DNA from: Anaeramoeba flamelloides
Taxonomy: Eukaryota; Metamonada; Anaeramoebidae
Length of the DNA: 64,000 bases
Reading direction: 5' to 3'
Assembly (NCBI GenBank): GCA_027625915.1
Contig: JANTQA010000036.1
Coordinates: 1,421,501 to 1,485,500, forward strand
Part shown: in pieces, positions 1 to 12,229 of the stretch
Numbering within the stretch: position 1 is the stretch's first letter
Layout of the letters: every line of letters starts with the position of its first letter
Notes under the pieces: generated by a model
Databases searched by the model: none
What the model was told of the DNA's origin: nothing
Seen by the model: the letters and a program-made list of their open reading frames with translations, nothing else
Position numbers and translations under genes: made by a program

Positions 1-16
1 TTTTTTGAATATTGTT

Positions 17-150
17 TTATTTGTGGATTCCAAATCCTATTTTCGCTAAATCCTGATACAAGATACTAACTCTACAGCATTCACCCAGCCCTTGCATTAA
101 CCCATCAAACTTATCAAATGTCGAATTCGATTCACTATCTTTTAATTATC
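17..150 (-). CDS. possible last exon of an unknown gene
   Basis: On the minus strand a frame of about 40 codons runs leftwards and closes with TAA at 17-19. It reads like protein, with FDKFDGLMQGLGECC followed by LYQDLAKIGFGIHK. It stands out because its GC is roughly twice that of the flanks, and its codon use resembles the exons elsewhere in the window. An in-frame TAA lies just upstream, and an AAAAG that could be a splice acceptor falls between the two, so this would be a terminal exon. I do not recognise a family. It could also be a chance open stretch. Confidence 0.25.
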
Positions 151-1801
151 AAAATGCTTAATATACAATTGCGCTCATATGTTCTAGTTCTCTTATGTTC
201 AGATTCAGAACGATTTAGTTACTTAAGTCGGTTTATTTCAGATCTAATTTTGAATAAGTTTACCTATTGGACCAACCTCGATTTTTTTGGAAATTCTTAA
301 TAATGAACCTATTTTGATAAAATTCCAATTTTGATTTTGTTATCCCAAATACTCCATGAATTTTAAAAAGAAAAATGCCAATCTATCAGTTCTTCAAATT
401 ATTAAACAAAAGGATTTTATTGTAAAAATAATTCCAATTCACCAATCTCAAAAATAAATCCAATAATAAGTATTCTTAGATATCTGAAATAATTCTTTTT
501 TATACACTAAGTCAATTTCCACTCCTTAGAACCCATTTTGAGTATTTTATATAAACTCTATTTTAATCTTTGAATTTAGTTGTCAAATTAAAAACTTTTT
601 AAAAATCAAAATAATTTTTGACAAATAAAAAAAAAAAAAGAAAAGAAACGAAATTTTCAAAGAGGGACAATAAAAATAATCTCCATCCCTCATACCCAAT
701 AAAAACTGTAATAACACACCTCTTTAAATATTACTTTAGTTTTGAATTATTTCCAGAAAAGATAAATTATTACCTAATGAAGAAATATTAAAAATTGAAA
801 ATTGCAGAACAACATTTATAGGTAAAAAAAAACTTTCCATACTTTTAATGATCAGAACTTTAAAGAGAAGAAACTCACCCAACCATTCTTCTCGATATAA
901 CAATAACAAATTAATTCCAAATAGAGGAAAAATAAACCACAAATTTTTAATCGAGGTAGTTTCATTCTTTTAATGATTTTTTTATTTTTTTAAAATAAAA
1001 TAAGAAATTTTAAGGTTATTTGTTCATACCGACTCTCAGAAATTAGAAAAAGTATTATTTCTTCTAAATATATTTTTTTTGCAATTTTTCTTTTTTCTAA
1101 TTAGATCGAAAACGCCAAAAAAAAACAAAAAGAGGAGAGAAACAAATTAGCCAAAAGAACCAAACCAACCAACTGAAACAAATGAACCCAAGAACAACAA
1201 ATAACTAAAAAAGAAATTTTGAAAAATTAAATACCATTAAAGCATGAAAAATAAAATTTTTTATATTGATATTATTATCAATAAAAAAATTACAGAACCC
1301 ATATCAATCAACCCATATCCCAAAAGATGTTTATATAAAACTGAAGTAAAAATTGATTAAGTATCACAATTTTAAATAGAAAATTTAAATAAATTTGATA
1401 TCCTCTATTACAATGATTGAATTTACTTTTTTTATTTTTGTTTTCTTTTTGGAAATCCACCAAGCAAAACAAAAATATTTGATAAAACTAAGATATTTTT
1501 TTCAAAAAATTTGATTGGAAATTTATAAAGACTTGAAAAGCTTTTTAATTTGAAAAATTATTGAGTTTGTAAAGAGTGGTTATCTTTAAATTTATAGCAA
1601 TTCAAAATTACAGAAAAAATTTCCTTTAGATTTAAAGTATTTATTCTTTTTATCAAAAAAAAACAGAAAAAGTTTAATTTAAAAATTGCAAAAATAAGTT
1701 TTTTATTTCAATTATGAATTACAAATATTTAATATCTATTTTTAAAACACAAGAATAAAACAGATATTTTTTTGATTTTGTTTGATAAATAATAATTATA
1801 A
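151..1801. other. AT-rich spacer, no gene seen
   Basis: This 1.65 kb stretch is A/T-rich with many homopolymer runs. The short open frames at 118-300 and 736-942 have spacer-like composition and no recognisable motif. Its right end is the 3' flank of the NAPRT gene. Confidence 0.6.
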
Positions 1802-4800
1802 TTAATCAATAATTTGTGGTGCAAGAGCTTCGTCCCATAATTGATGCATTTTTTCATAAAGTTGACTTGAAAGTGTTACTGGATAATTTATTGGATTTGT
1901 TCTTTGGAATAATTTCGGATCAAATTTCTTTGCTTGTTGATCACCAAATTCTTTAATTTCTTTGACATGTGGCAATTTATGAATTAATTTATGATCCCAA
2001 ACCTTTTGTAATAAAGGCTCGACTTTGGATGGAATTACTGAAATTTTTTTATGTCTGTCGAAAAAGTCACAGCAGGTATATTGTTTATTTGCTTGGGGTG
2101 GTTGTTCATCATAAATAGTCAGAACATCGGTAATGGCTTTACCATCTTTCCCGAATAATCTATATGAATTTTTTCTTCCTGGTACTGTAATTTTTCCAAA
2201 TGAATTCGAAAGTTTAATACGTGGTTCATTATTAATTTCTACTAATTTGAAAACCGCACCTAATGCTGGCTGTGCTTGGCATGTACTATTTAATAAGTGA
2301 ATTTATTAATTTATTATTTAATCATAATACATGAGATCAATGAGACAAAATGATTTCATTTTGAAAATTAAAAAAAAAAGTGTATTTTTTCTAGTTGGAA
2401 TTGGTATTTTTTGTAGTAACGAGTAAAATACAAGAATTTATTATTATTATTTTTTTTAGAAATTGTAGAAAGTTTGTTTTTCATGAGAATAAGTAAATGT
2501 TAAACTTTTGGATATCTTTGCTGTATTTCATATTTCGTTATTAAAAACAGTTTTTTTGAAGAAATAAATGTATTATTTAATAAAAATGAAGAATGAAATC
2601 TATCCTAGTTCAATATATTTGTATTTTATTTTAAAAAAAATAGAAATTTAAAAAAATGAAAAAATTAATCTTGAGGAATTAAAACATAAATATTTATTTC
2701 TTTAACTCTTGTTTAATATTTTGATGCATCCCTTTCTTCTTTATTTAATGTTATTTTTAATTCTTTATGAAAAAAATTTTATTTGAAAAATTTTTGGAAA
2801 ATAATTACTTTTAATTTCTAAAGAATTTCCAAAATGAATTTTTAAAATTCTGCTTTTCTGTTAAAGTATCTAATTCTAGTGTTGATTAAAGTAAATAATA
2901 TACTTTTTATAATTCTTTTTCATCAGAAATATTTATTTATTGAGTTTATTAATTTGATTTGATTATTATTTATTTTCAATTAAACTGAAAACTCAAAATA
3001 ATTCTAAATCTGATTGAAATTTTAACAATATTTTCTGTTTTGTTTGTGTTTACCATTTTGTGGATGTTTTATAATTTCAAGGATTCGATTTGTTTACTTT
3101 AATCTTTGAAACACAATTCTTTATTCTGGCTTAGTTTGGTAAAAATATTTGAAAATGGAATTTTGAAAACAAATTTGTAAAAAAATGTTTCAGTTATATA
3201 TATATATATATATATATCAATTATAATTGTGTGTAAATAATTTAAAGTTATGAATTGGTGGATTCATCCAAATTAAGAAGAAAAAGAAAAGAAAATCTTC
3301 GCTATAAAATACACTTTGATAGAATTTTTTTTTTTTCATTCTTGATTTCAACAAGTTTTTATGAAAAGGTGATCTTTCTTATTTGGTTATAAAAAGAAAA
3401 GATATGTTTAAAATACATACCAAATAGGGTCTATTTTGTTGATTAACAATTTTATTTATTTTAATGGTCATAACAAAAAAAATTTCTAACTTCAAAAGAA
3501 AAGTTAATAAAACCAAAAATTTAATAGTGTTGTGGTCTTTAAATATTCATATTTAGAGCACACAGGAAAATATTTTTTCAAATTATTAATTTCAATATTT
3601 ACTTCATAATTAGCATTGTAACCAAAATATTTATTAAATATGTATCATTTAGACGAAATTAAACTATTTTTCAAAAATTTTGACTCACTTTATAAGTTTA
3701 ATGTAAGTGACTTTGAAAGGTTTTTTATCTTTAATTCTTATCAAAAATTTTATTTTCAAATTTTTAGATCAAAATCAAGTTTTCTCATTTCATAAAATTT
3801 TAATAAAATGTGTAATAATTTGGAATTGTGAGTTTCTATTAGATAAGAGTAAACTACAAATCATGATATTGATCTTCATAAGAATATTAAAAATTAATTC
3901 CAATTTAATACTCAGTTAAATTTTCGGTGAATTTAAAATATTTTCGAATTCGAAAAATTATAATTTGATCAACCCAACAAAGATCTTCAAAAAAGCAATT
4001 ATTTTTGAAAAATGAATTAAAAGAAAGAAATTAAACTAGTGTCAGGATAAAAGATATTTTTCTTTTGGTTTTCCACCTGGTTGGTGGGTTAGTACAACAT
4101 TTGCAAAGATATTACGTGTCAATTAATGTAATAATCATTGACTCTCAGCCAATTATCGTGATAGGATTTATTAACCATACAAATACTCAGATAAAACAAA
4201 TCATTAAATGTATTTTATATTTCTAATCCTCTTCAGTTAAATCATTTTCTTTTCACAATCATGGTTTGAAAAACAGTAGTTTAAATTCAAAATATTTCCC
4301 AATAAGTTAGTCCAAAAATGATAGATCTTAAGATTGTAAATCATCTCTATCTCTTTTTTTTATTCTTTCATCTAGTACACATTACTCCCATTTAAGTTTT
4401 ATATTAAGCACAATGAGAGTAAGTTTCTAAGAGCAGAAGTCAACAATTTCACTTTTTTTTTAATTTTCAATTGGATCTGAAAAATGTTATTGTTTATTGT
4501 TTTCTTGTGGTTAATTGATTTTTCGTATTTCGATGTCCTAGTTTAAAAACAATTTAGGAATTTTTTTTTGAATATAAAATAAAATACTACAATAGTATGT
4601 TGAGAGAAGAACAAAAATTTGTCTATTTAACATTCCCCAAAGTAGATCAAAAATAGCAGCTTAACATTCTATTGTGGTATTTAATTTTCCGTCTTGAAAA
4701 AAAAAATGAAAAAAATTGTTTTTTCAACAATTGCTTTAAATACCAAAAAGCAATCTAGAGTATCCAATGTTGAAAAAATTTGTTTTCTGTTCCTTTTTAA

Positions 4801-6785
4801 AATTGGGAAAAAGTGAAAATTTTTTAGTTTATTAAGGCTACCAGTAGTGAAAATTTGATACCATAATTTAGAAAGAGAAAGGAGAACTTTGTATAAAGTA
4901 TATAAAAAATACCGGACACGATTTTTAATTTTGAATATTGGGAAAATTTTTGAATAATTTCATTTATTAAAAATCAAATCCTCTTTTTTTAACTATCAAA
5001 CTTTTTAAAATTAATACTCGCTTATTAGAATGATGATTAATGAAATTACACTTGTTCAAAACACTATTCAATCAAACAAAAAACAAGAATAAAAATTATC
5101 ATTTTTCAAACTCTAGTAAAATATTATAAAAAACTCTAATTGTTTTTCAAAAAAAGTTGATCTACTTTAGCTATCGAACAATTAGCTTGAGTATTCTGGA
5201 GAAAGCCCACTTTAATGAACTTTAGGTAGGTTTATTACTATCTTTATACAAAATTAGGTTATTTATAAAAAGGATTTGATTGAAAATAAGAGAAATTACT
5301 CATCAATTTTACTACTATTCACAATTAAAAATCTTGTAAAGGATTATTTTCATTTCCGGTATTTTTTTCCCTACTCTAATTTAATTTTTCAAGGATAGTA
5401 AAAACATATTGGTTTGTTTTGAATTAGAATTGTAACACCCCACAAATAAAGACGGAATAAAATTTCCTCTTCATGATCAAAAAGACAATTTTCACATTTT
5501 TGAATTGACCATTAAATGTTCAAAATGTGGAAATGTAATTGATTTTGAACTTTTTTTTTTTCCAAACAAAAAAACAAAAATACAAAACCCCTTCAAAAAA
5601 AAGAAAAAAAAGATCTGTGAGAATTAAAAAACTGACAAAAACAAAATGAAATATTTACACAAGATGAGTCCCAATCCCGAAAATGTCAATCTCAGATCCT
5701 TCTTTTTTGAGATCGTATAATACTCCTTCATTAATATCATTACTTGCAACAATTTTCAATTTTGCAAAATGTGGAACGGATATTTGCTTGGCAAAATCCT
5801 TAAACATTTTCCTTGTTGCTCTAGACAGCGCAGACAATTTCCCAGAGTCTAACCGAATACCAATAGGGAGGTACCCTAACTGATATAAGGAATAGGCCAC
5901 GATTAAATAATTTGGAATTCCGCTGAACAAGGTATCGTAAGTATCCACAAGCCCCAAGAACCCTGCTGGGAAGGCTAAAGCGTAGTCTATGAAAGCAGCC
6001 AATTCCCCTTTGTTTGTTGTGGTCCATCCGAGTTTTTTTTGGTTTTCCAAAACAAAATCAACAAAGTCAATTTCTTTTTTTTTTCCGTTTTTAAAATAAG
6101 TCAAATTTCTTACATTAATTTCACTTGTGTCTTGAAGTGACGAGATCCAAGAATGCGCATGGGTGCCCTTAATCGGTATTCCAAACATTTTACCTGCAAG
6201 GACATGTGAAGAGGCATCAAATCCACCGATGTATGAGTACCTAGATGCAGAAAGTGCACCATCCGGTCCTTGTGCCCTTCGGCACCCAAACTCAAGCAAG
6301 GTTTTGTCCTGTCCTGCAGCGATCCGCATCCTTCTCGCGTTTGTGGTCATTAAGGTGGCGTAGTTTGTTAAATTTAAGAACGGTGTTTCCAAGAGCTGTA
6401 AAATCCCTAATGGCCCTTCAACTCTTACTAAGGGCTCCTTGGGGAAAACAATGTTCCCTTCCTGGGGTGCATGAATCGTGACTTCACTACAGTCAAGGTT
6501 TTTTAGCCATTTGAAATATCCTGGATCACATTGGCTCATGTCTTTCTTTAAAAAATCAAGATCATCATTCGTGATTTTGAAACTGGACATAAACCGCAAG
6601 ATTTCATTTAAACCTGCAAATTGTGCAAAGCTTCCTTTAAAGGGGTTTTTTCGATAAAATAAATCAAATGTAGCATGATCTTGATGCCTCTTTCCTTTCC
6701 AATATGCATATGCCATTGTGAACTGATATTTATCAGTTAAAAGTGGTGAAACAAGTGGATTTGTATTTTTTAATAAAGATGTCAT
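1802..6785 (-). CDS. NAPRT: nicotinate phosphoribosyltransferase (two exons)
   Basis: This enzyme joins nicotinate to PRPP to give nicotinate mononucleotide, the first step of the Preiss-Handler route to NAD. Exon 1 is 6785-5659 (375 codons plus GT) and exon 2 is 2285-1802. The intron, 5658-2286, starts GTAAAT and ends AAATAG, and the split Val codon is restored across it. The joined protein is 536 aa; human NAPRT is 538. Family landmarks are LLTDKYQFTMAYAYW near residue 15, ETPFLNLTNYA near 123, RRAQGPDGALSAS at 169-181, and GTHAHSW at 207-213, where His211 aligns with the histidine phosphorylated in the yeast enzyme. RLDSGKL follows, and GIGTHLV/TCQAQPALG spans the junction. Exon 1 read alone gives a false 376-residue protein that ends at the splice site. 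The start at 6785 fits the family N-terminus. Confidence 0.95.
2560..3560 (+). repeat. dispersed repeat A, copy 1 (approximate ends)
   Basis: This stretch aligns along its length with 18376-19575 and 39917-41930. The shared order includes TTTCCAAAATGAATTTT, then a Phe-rich AT block, then GATTTCAACAAGTTT, and finally AATAAAACCAAAAATTTAAT. The copies differ by many substitutions and small gaps, so they are old. No coding capacity is seen. Ends are estimated by eye. Confidence 0.6.
3790..4860 (+). repeat. dispersed repeat B, copy 1 (in NAPRT intron)
   Basis: About 1.05 kb collinear with 48030-49085. Shared landmarks are AAATGTGTAA, AAAGAAAGAAATTAAAC, the CTGGTTGGTGGGTT-like block, and the paired CACAATAGAATGTTGAG and AACATTCTATTGTGG motifs. 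A third, partial and inverted copy is the left part of the element at 32600-33396. The right end carries a degenerate form of the GGGAGTAGC terminus. Confidence 0.7.
4895..5390 (+). mobile_element. inverted-repeat element C, copy 1
   Basis: About 500 bp with inverted ends that resemble each other. The left end has AAAAAATACCGG followed by GATTTTTAATTTTGAATATT. The right end, read in reverse, has AAAAAAATACCGGAAATG and then GATTTTTAATTGTGAATA. It is collinear with 53262-53725. It has no open frame, so it is best described as a non-autonomous DNA element; the superfamily is not determined. Confidence 0.6.
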
Positions 6786-8193
6786 TTGATTGAAAAAAGT
6801 GAATTTGGAAAGGAGAAAAAATAATGAATTTAGAAGCCCAAGTAGAAACCTAAAATTGAAAGTGATCTTGGAAAAAGAAACAATAGTTCAGCGACTGCTT
6901 TTTACGGATTGTGAATGACAGAAAAAGTTTTGTTGGAAATTATTCCAAAATGAAAGTTTATTTAACTTTTTTGTTTCTTGATAATATCATTAATGAAGGG
7001 AAGTTTATTTGGGTTTGAACTAAATAAGAATTGTTTGTAGCTTTTTGGTAAATTATCAGAAATTAACAGGTAATCTAACTTTTAATATAAGAATTTTTTA
7101 ATTAGGGTATTTTGGAATAGGTAAGACAAAAACATTTTCTCAAGTCCTCAAAAAATCAGTCACATTTCGTCGATCAAATTTTTAAAATGTGTAAAAAATC
7201 TAATTATCAACTTCAAAAACCCACTTTATTATTTTTAGTAAACACAAAGGATTTTTGTTTTGTATCTTTTTGATTTAGAAGTTACTTTCCATCAGATTTG
7301 TAATGTTCTATAAAAGTTTTTGAATTCTTATCTTTGCATTCACAGTATTAAAGATTTGAACTTTTTTATTAAATTTTGCTCTAAGGAAATATTTTGATAT
7401 TATATTATTGTGTGTTGAACAAATAAAAAAAGGGTAACTAAACCCACAACCCCCCATTAGAAATTCAAATAAATTAAATGAAAAAAAAAACAATTTTGGC
7501 AGGTCAATGAATTGAAAGAATGTTCAATAACTATTCCGAAAAAAAAGTGAAACAATCAAAAAAAGGACCACAAATATTTTGTTTAAATTTTCCAAATTTA
7601 ATGCAATTATCATAAAAAAGATTAAGGACTATCTAAAAAAAGGCCATTTCGGGGATAAAGTGGGTTAAAACGCCACTGTTTTAGACACTTTATCTTTTTC
7701 AATTGACCAGAAACCCTAAATTGATAATTTTTGCGAATTTTTTGTAATTTTTTTGCAATTTTTCAAAGGCAAAAACATTTTTTGGATTTTGAAAATCGTT
7801 TGTCATTTTTTTCAGCGCAGCTAATTTTTAGCAACCTCAAAAAAATGAAAAAGAAATTGTTTTTTCCTTTTAAAGCCAAATTGACGATATTCAATTCCAT
7901 CGTTTCCAACAAAAAAGTGTTTTTATTTGTAGAAAAGCTCACATAAAAAATTTTTTACAAAAAAAGATTGGAACACATAAAATTTTTTTTACAAAAAAGA
8001 TCTAAAAAATTCAAAAAATAAAAGATGAAAAAATAAAAAAATGAAAAAAATTTTTTTCACATTTTGAGAAAAACAAACAATGAAAATGAATGACAAATAA
8101 AAAACAAATCACTTCTAACTTTTCCCCTTTTCATTTTAAATTATTTTTAAAATGACAAAAGAAAAAAATTTGCATTTCGATAAATTTAATGAT
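6786..8193. other. spacer upstream of NAPRT
   Basis: This is the 5' flank of NAPRT and the first part of the divergent spacer towards the S28 peptidase gene. It is A/T-rich and I see no gene in it. The open frames at 7308-7493 and 7731-7946 are Phe/Lys-rich spacer composition. Confidence 0.6.
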
Positions 8194-8289
8194 CATATCC
8201 CAACCATGTTCGTTCTAATTGAAGTATTGTCTTACAATCAATTTTTACCTCTGAAAATTGAAAGTTAGAACAAACATGGTTGGGATATG
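8194..8289. repeat. 25-bp inverted repeat around a 46-nt loop
   Basis: The arms at 8194-8218 and 8265-8289 match at 24 of 25 positions (CATATCCCAACCATGTT on the outside of the left arm). Their GC content is much higher than the surroundings. A transcript would fold into a strong hairpin. It could be a tiny inverted-repeat element or a structured RNA; no copies were found elsewhere in the window. Confidence 0.8.
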
Positions 8290-10560
8290 GTTTTCAGTAA
8301 TAGTTTTGCTAATGAGAATCTGATCTGTCAAAATTACCAATTCCTAAAAATCTGAAATTTGATAGTTCTTCAGGATAGTAAGAAATAAAGACAACATTTC
8401 ACTGGTGTTTTAATCCCTGTAAAGGCAATAGTGGCCTTATTTTAGATAATCCTTAAATTCAATCAAAAAAATTGAAGAATATCTAAGAATTAAAAACAGG
8501 ATCTAACCATTTGAATAAAAAGGGAATCTAAATGAGTATTCTCTAAATTTACAATTTCATCGAGATCCTTCAAGTAGAATGACTTAAAAATCAAATTCTT
8601 ATTTTTGATTTTAAAAAGTGGCAAAAATGAATTACAAAGTATATTTTTACTACAATTAGTAATTAATAAATTAGGATTTTCAGAAATAATCTACAAAATT
8701 TAATCAGAATTATTTTGTGGGTAAATGAGAAAAACCCTATTCTTCTTAAAATCAACAAAGTGTGAAAATGATTAATTCCAGACTTCTGTATTTATATATA
8801 TAAATCATAATATCACTTGAAATTATCTATTTTTTCAAAATAACTATAAATATTAGGATGAAGGTTCAAATTTCCAATTAAATTTATAAAATTCAAATTA
8901 GAAAAACAACTAATACTTATTTTTATTATAATATTTGAAATTACTTTAATTGAAAATGAAGAGTTATTGTTAGTTATACTTTTAATACACAATTTTTGGG
9001 AATAATTTATGGGGCTTGTAAAATCTCAAATTAAGGCACGATAATTGGATTCTATTATAATAATTTGTATAAAATAAAATTCCAAAAAATTTGGCATAAT
9101 TTTGTTTTTTTTTTTGTAATTTAAATTTGGATCAAAATTTGTGTATTATTAGTGGAACTGATCACTATTCTTTATTGTCTGTGAATTATAGTTTGAATAA
9201 TAAATATTGTTTTTATTGTATTATAATTGAAGGACTCCGAAGAACTGAAAATTTGAGTGAGAATTTAAATTAGATTCACTTTTTATTAAAAAGTTTTGAT
9301 CATGATTATAATTCTTAAATTTTCTTCAATTTTTTTGATTGAATTTGATCTTTTTTACTTGAGATTTTTATATATTGTTCTTAATTTCCAAAAAAAAAAA
9401 AATGACAAATTTTTGAGTCATGTTAAATGAAATCATTTGATTAAAATTTTGAGATAAATTCTTTTCCAAACAAAGAGGCTAATTGTAAAGGATGATTACA
9501 CATGTTTAATTCTGGATGTTCGAAATGAATTCTTAACACACATTAAAAATATCATAATTATTATCTTGACTAAGGCTCTTTCAAAGTTTTATACACATAT
9601 TAAAATCAATTTTTATGAAAAAATCGATACTATTTGCGTTTTTTTTTTTGGTAATATTTTTTTATTTTCTACTTTAAAACCTAACTTACCTGGGACTTTA
9701 AAACATAAACCTAACGAGATATTTGTCTGCCATTTGTTTTTTTTTTCATTTAAGCAATTTTCGTTCAAAAATACTAATACTTTAATATATTTAAATATTT
9801 TTCACTAAAAACCAATATTATTCTTCTATAACTCTTAATTGTGGTTTGTGGGTTATTTACAATAGAATAAAAAAAAAACCCAAAAAAACTCAATTTTACT
9901 AAATTAATTCTTATTATCTTCAATTAAAGGATCATATTAGCCTTTAGCCAATAAATAGGATATCATTTGTAATGGACCGAAGAATTAATTTCGATCTTAA
10001 CTCCCTAATCCAGTATTTTCCCCTCAACCTTAATTTAGAGTAGAGAAAAAAATACCGACATGGAAATAATCCTTGACAAGATTTTTAATTATCAGGTATT
10101 TTTTTTACTACTTTACTAGTAATAAATTTTAAATTATCAGCTCTACTTTCTTGAAATAATTAGTAGAATTTTCAAAATCATTGTGAATAAAACAAAACAC
10201 CAACAACATTAAAAGTATTAAAATTTCGGACTTAGAACAAAACTCATCTAAATATAGTATATAAACAACAAATGGGTTTAAACATTCATCGAATTTTCAT
10301 TGTTATTTTCCTTTTTCAACCAAACCACAAATTAAAAGGTTTGTTCTTGGTAAAACTCGATTTACGAAATAAGAGTAGAGTAAAGAAAGTGAAAAAAAAT
10401 ACCGACTTAAATTTCAAATGCCTATATGGAAACAACCAAACAATCTGAAAGTTTCACAATTTTTTCATTTTTTCTCTTTTGCTTTTGTTATTATTTCTTT
10501 TCGCAACCTTTTTTTTTATAAAAAAAGAAAAATCTTAATCTCAATCCTTCAACTTGAAAC
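8290..10560. other. spacer upstream of the S28 peptidase gene, with repeat fragments
   Basis: No gene is seen. Around 9030 there is an AAATTAAGGCAC word shared with the palindrome at 13483-13640. At 10022-10100 there is an end of element C (GAGTAGAGAAAAAAATACCG, then GATTTTTAATTAT). At 10270-10430 there is a block similar to 55340-55520, which ends in another GTGAAAAAAAATACCG. The last 100 bp before the start codon are T-rich and then A-rich, as expected for a leader. Confidence 0.55.
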
Positions 10561-11970
10561 ATGAAAGCCACACATCTTTTTTTTGGACTTCTTCTATTAA
10601 TTAACTGTGTTTTCACACTGAGGCAACATTTGTCCTTTCATATGATCAGCGAAAAGGGAACAAACGAATTGTCTGGATCTGAAGCGAAATGGTTTGAACA
10701 AAAAGTGGATCACTTTACACCTTTCGACACCCGAACATTCCAACAGCTATATTATGTGAACGACACCTACTATCAAAAGGGAGGACCAATTTTATTATTT
10801 TTAGGAGGAGAGGGCCCATTATCAAGCCTTTGGGCCAAGGAAGGGCTGGTACTTAACCTCGCAAGGCAATTCAATGGGATGGTCGTTGCATTAGAGCACA
10901 GGTACTATGGGCAATCTCAGCCATTCAGTGCCTTTACCGTTTCCAATTTAAAATACCTGTCCTCGCTGCAGGCGCTACACGACATCCCATCCTTCCGAAG
11001 GTGGATAATTGAGGAATACGACTTACAAGATGACAATAACGCATGGATTAGCTTTGGCTGCTCTTACAGCGGCTCGTTGTCCTTGTGGCTCCGAAACAAA
11101 TTTCCAAACTTAATCGATGGTGCCTATTCTGGATCTAGCCCCGTCCAAGCAGAATTAAATTATGCCCAATATGACGAGACGTGTGAAGAGGCACTGGGGT
11201 ACAGCTGTAAACGGTATATCGAGCAGGCATTTGATCAAATAAAGGAGCTATTAAACGACAAATCGGGCAATGGCTTTACAGAGCTTGAAAATCTTTTCTA
11301 TACCTGCCAAAAATTGGACTCGCCAACAATGATAAAGTTATTCAAATATAATGTAATCAGCCTAATACAGTTTTCTGTGCAATACAATAATGCGAAAGTG
11401 TCCTTCCCCCGTAACGAGCTCTGCTTACAAATGGCGCGCGCTGAGGATAAATTACAGCAATACGCCAAAATGACACGGGATTTAATGGGCGGGGAATGCT
11501 TTGATCTTTCACTCGATTCTCTGAAAGTTATTGCAGTGTATCCGCAAAATAATGGAAGAACTTGGTGGTGGCAAAAGGCAACAGAATTTGCCTATTATAA
11601 AAATTCCCCATCAAATTCAAACATCTTTTTCCCAGAAATTAATGGCGACTTCCACAACTGGGTCGCTAGCCAAGTCTTTGATACCGATATAGTTCCAAAT
11701 GTAAATTATACAAACATGATTTACGGTGCAAAGAATCCAGATGTCTCAAATGTGATCATAACAAATGGTGTTTATGACCCCTGGTCGAAATTATCAATTT
11801 TACAAGATCTCTCGCCAACAGTAACATCCGTGTTATACTCGTCATCAGGCCATTGCGCACCAGTGTATCCTGTCAGTGAGGATCCGGCGACTAGAACACC
11901 TCAAGATGTTTTGGATGCAATTCAAAAAATTCAAGACTTTGTTCAAAAAATCATTGAGACAAAAGCCTAA
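10561..11970 (+). CDS. secreted/lysosomal S28-family serine peptidase
   Basis: A 469-residue intact protein in one exon. The S28 family includes lysosomal Pro-X carboxypeptidase, dipeptidyl peptidase 2 and the thymus-specific serine protease; members cleave beside proline in acidic compartments. A signal peptide (hydrophobic residues 5-19) directs it to the secretory or endolysosomal route. The mature enzyme starts with WFEQKVDHFTPFD, the family's N-terminal signature. The oxyanion region is GGEGPLSSLW, followed by EHRYYGQSQP. The nucleophile is Ser168 in GCSYSG (166-171), and the other triad residues are Asp406 in NGVYDPW and His431 in SSGHCAP. Several cysteines suggest disulfides. An AATAAA lies about 60 nt after the stop. 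Its GC is far above its flanks. Length and motifs match thymus-specific-protease-like members, but the exact substrate cannot be told. Confidence 0.95.
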   Translation: MKATHLFFGLLLLINCVFTLRQHLSFHMISEKGTNELSGSEAKWFEQKVDHFTPFDTRTFQQLYYVNDTYYQKGGPILLFLGGEGPLSSLWAKEGLVLNLARQFNGMVVALEHRYYGQSQPFSAFTVSNLKYLSSLQALHDIPSFRRWIIEEYDLQDDNNAWISFGCSYSGSLSLWLRNKFPNLIDGAYSGSSPVQAELNYAQYDETCEEALGYSCKRYIEQAFDQIKELLNDKSGNGFTELENLFYTCQKLDSPTMIKLFKYNVISLIQFSVQYNNAKVSFPRNELCLQMARAEDKLQQYAKMTRDLMGGECFDLSLDSLKVIAVYPQNNGRTWWWQKATEFAYYKNSPSNSNIFFPEINGDFHNWVASQVFDTDIVPNVNYTNMIYGAKNPDVSNVIITNGVYDPWSKLSILQDLSPTVTSVLYSSSGHCAPVYPVSEDPATRTPQDVLDAIQKIQDFVQKIIETKA

Positions 11971-12229
11971 ATTTCCTATTTTTAAGAAAAAATTAGTTTT
12001 TTTTCTGATTAAATTTATGGAATCATAAATAAAATACATTCACAAACTATAATCCATTTTTTATTTGAAAGAGAATTTTTTTTATTTCTTTTTGATTCCA
12101 TTTTAAGTTTCTGAAAAGAAAAATAAAATTAAAAATTAGAAACAAAAATAGTATAATTAAATTTATGTGACTTTCTGCTTGTATCAATTGATATTAATTT
12201 ACTTTAAGGTCCGAGTATTTTGTGTTTTA
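11971..12229. other. 3' flank of the peptidase gene
   Basis: A/T-rich 3' flank with AATAAA at 12028-12033 as a possible polyadenylation signal. The signal is weak evidence in so AT-rich a sequence. Confidence 0.4.

Larger units (their letters stand above)
2286..5658 (-). other. 3.37 kb intron of NAPRT, packed with repeats
   Basis: The donor is GTAAAT at 5658-5653 and the acceptor AG is at 2287-2286. No further exon is needed, because the protein joins exactly as in other NAPRTs. Other complete introns in the window are 99-160 nt, apart from the HSPA12-like one. In minus-strand order the intron holds a copy of repeat C, a copy of repeat B, and a copy of repeat A, plus a short (TA)n run near 3193-3218. 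Confidence 0.88.

Noticed and set aside
5655-6785. NAPRT as a truncated or pseudogenised enzyme
   Set aside because: The stop lies within the splice donor, and the remaining residues are found intact in exon 2 with matching phase and family sequence.
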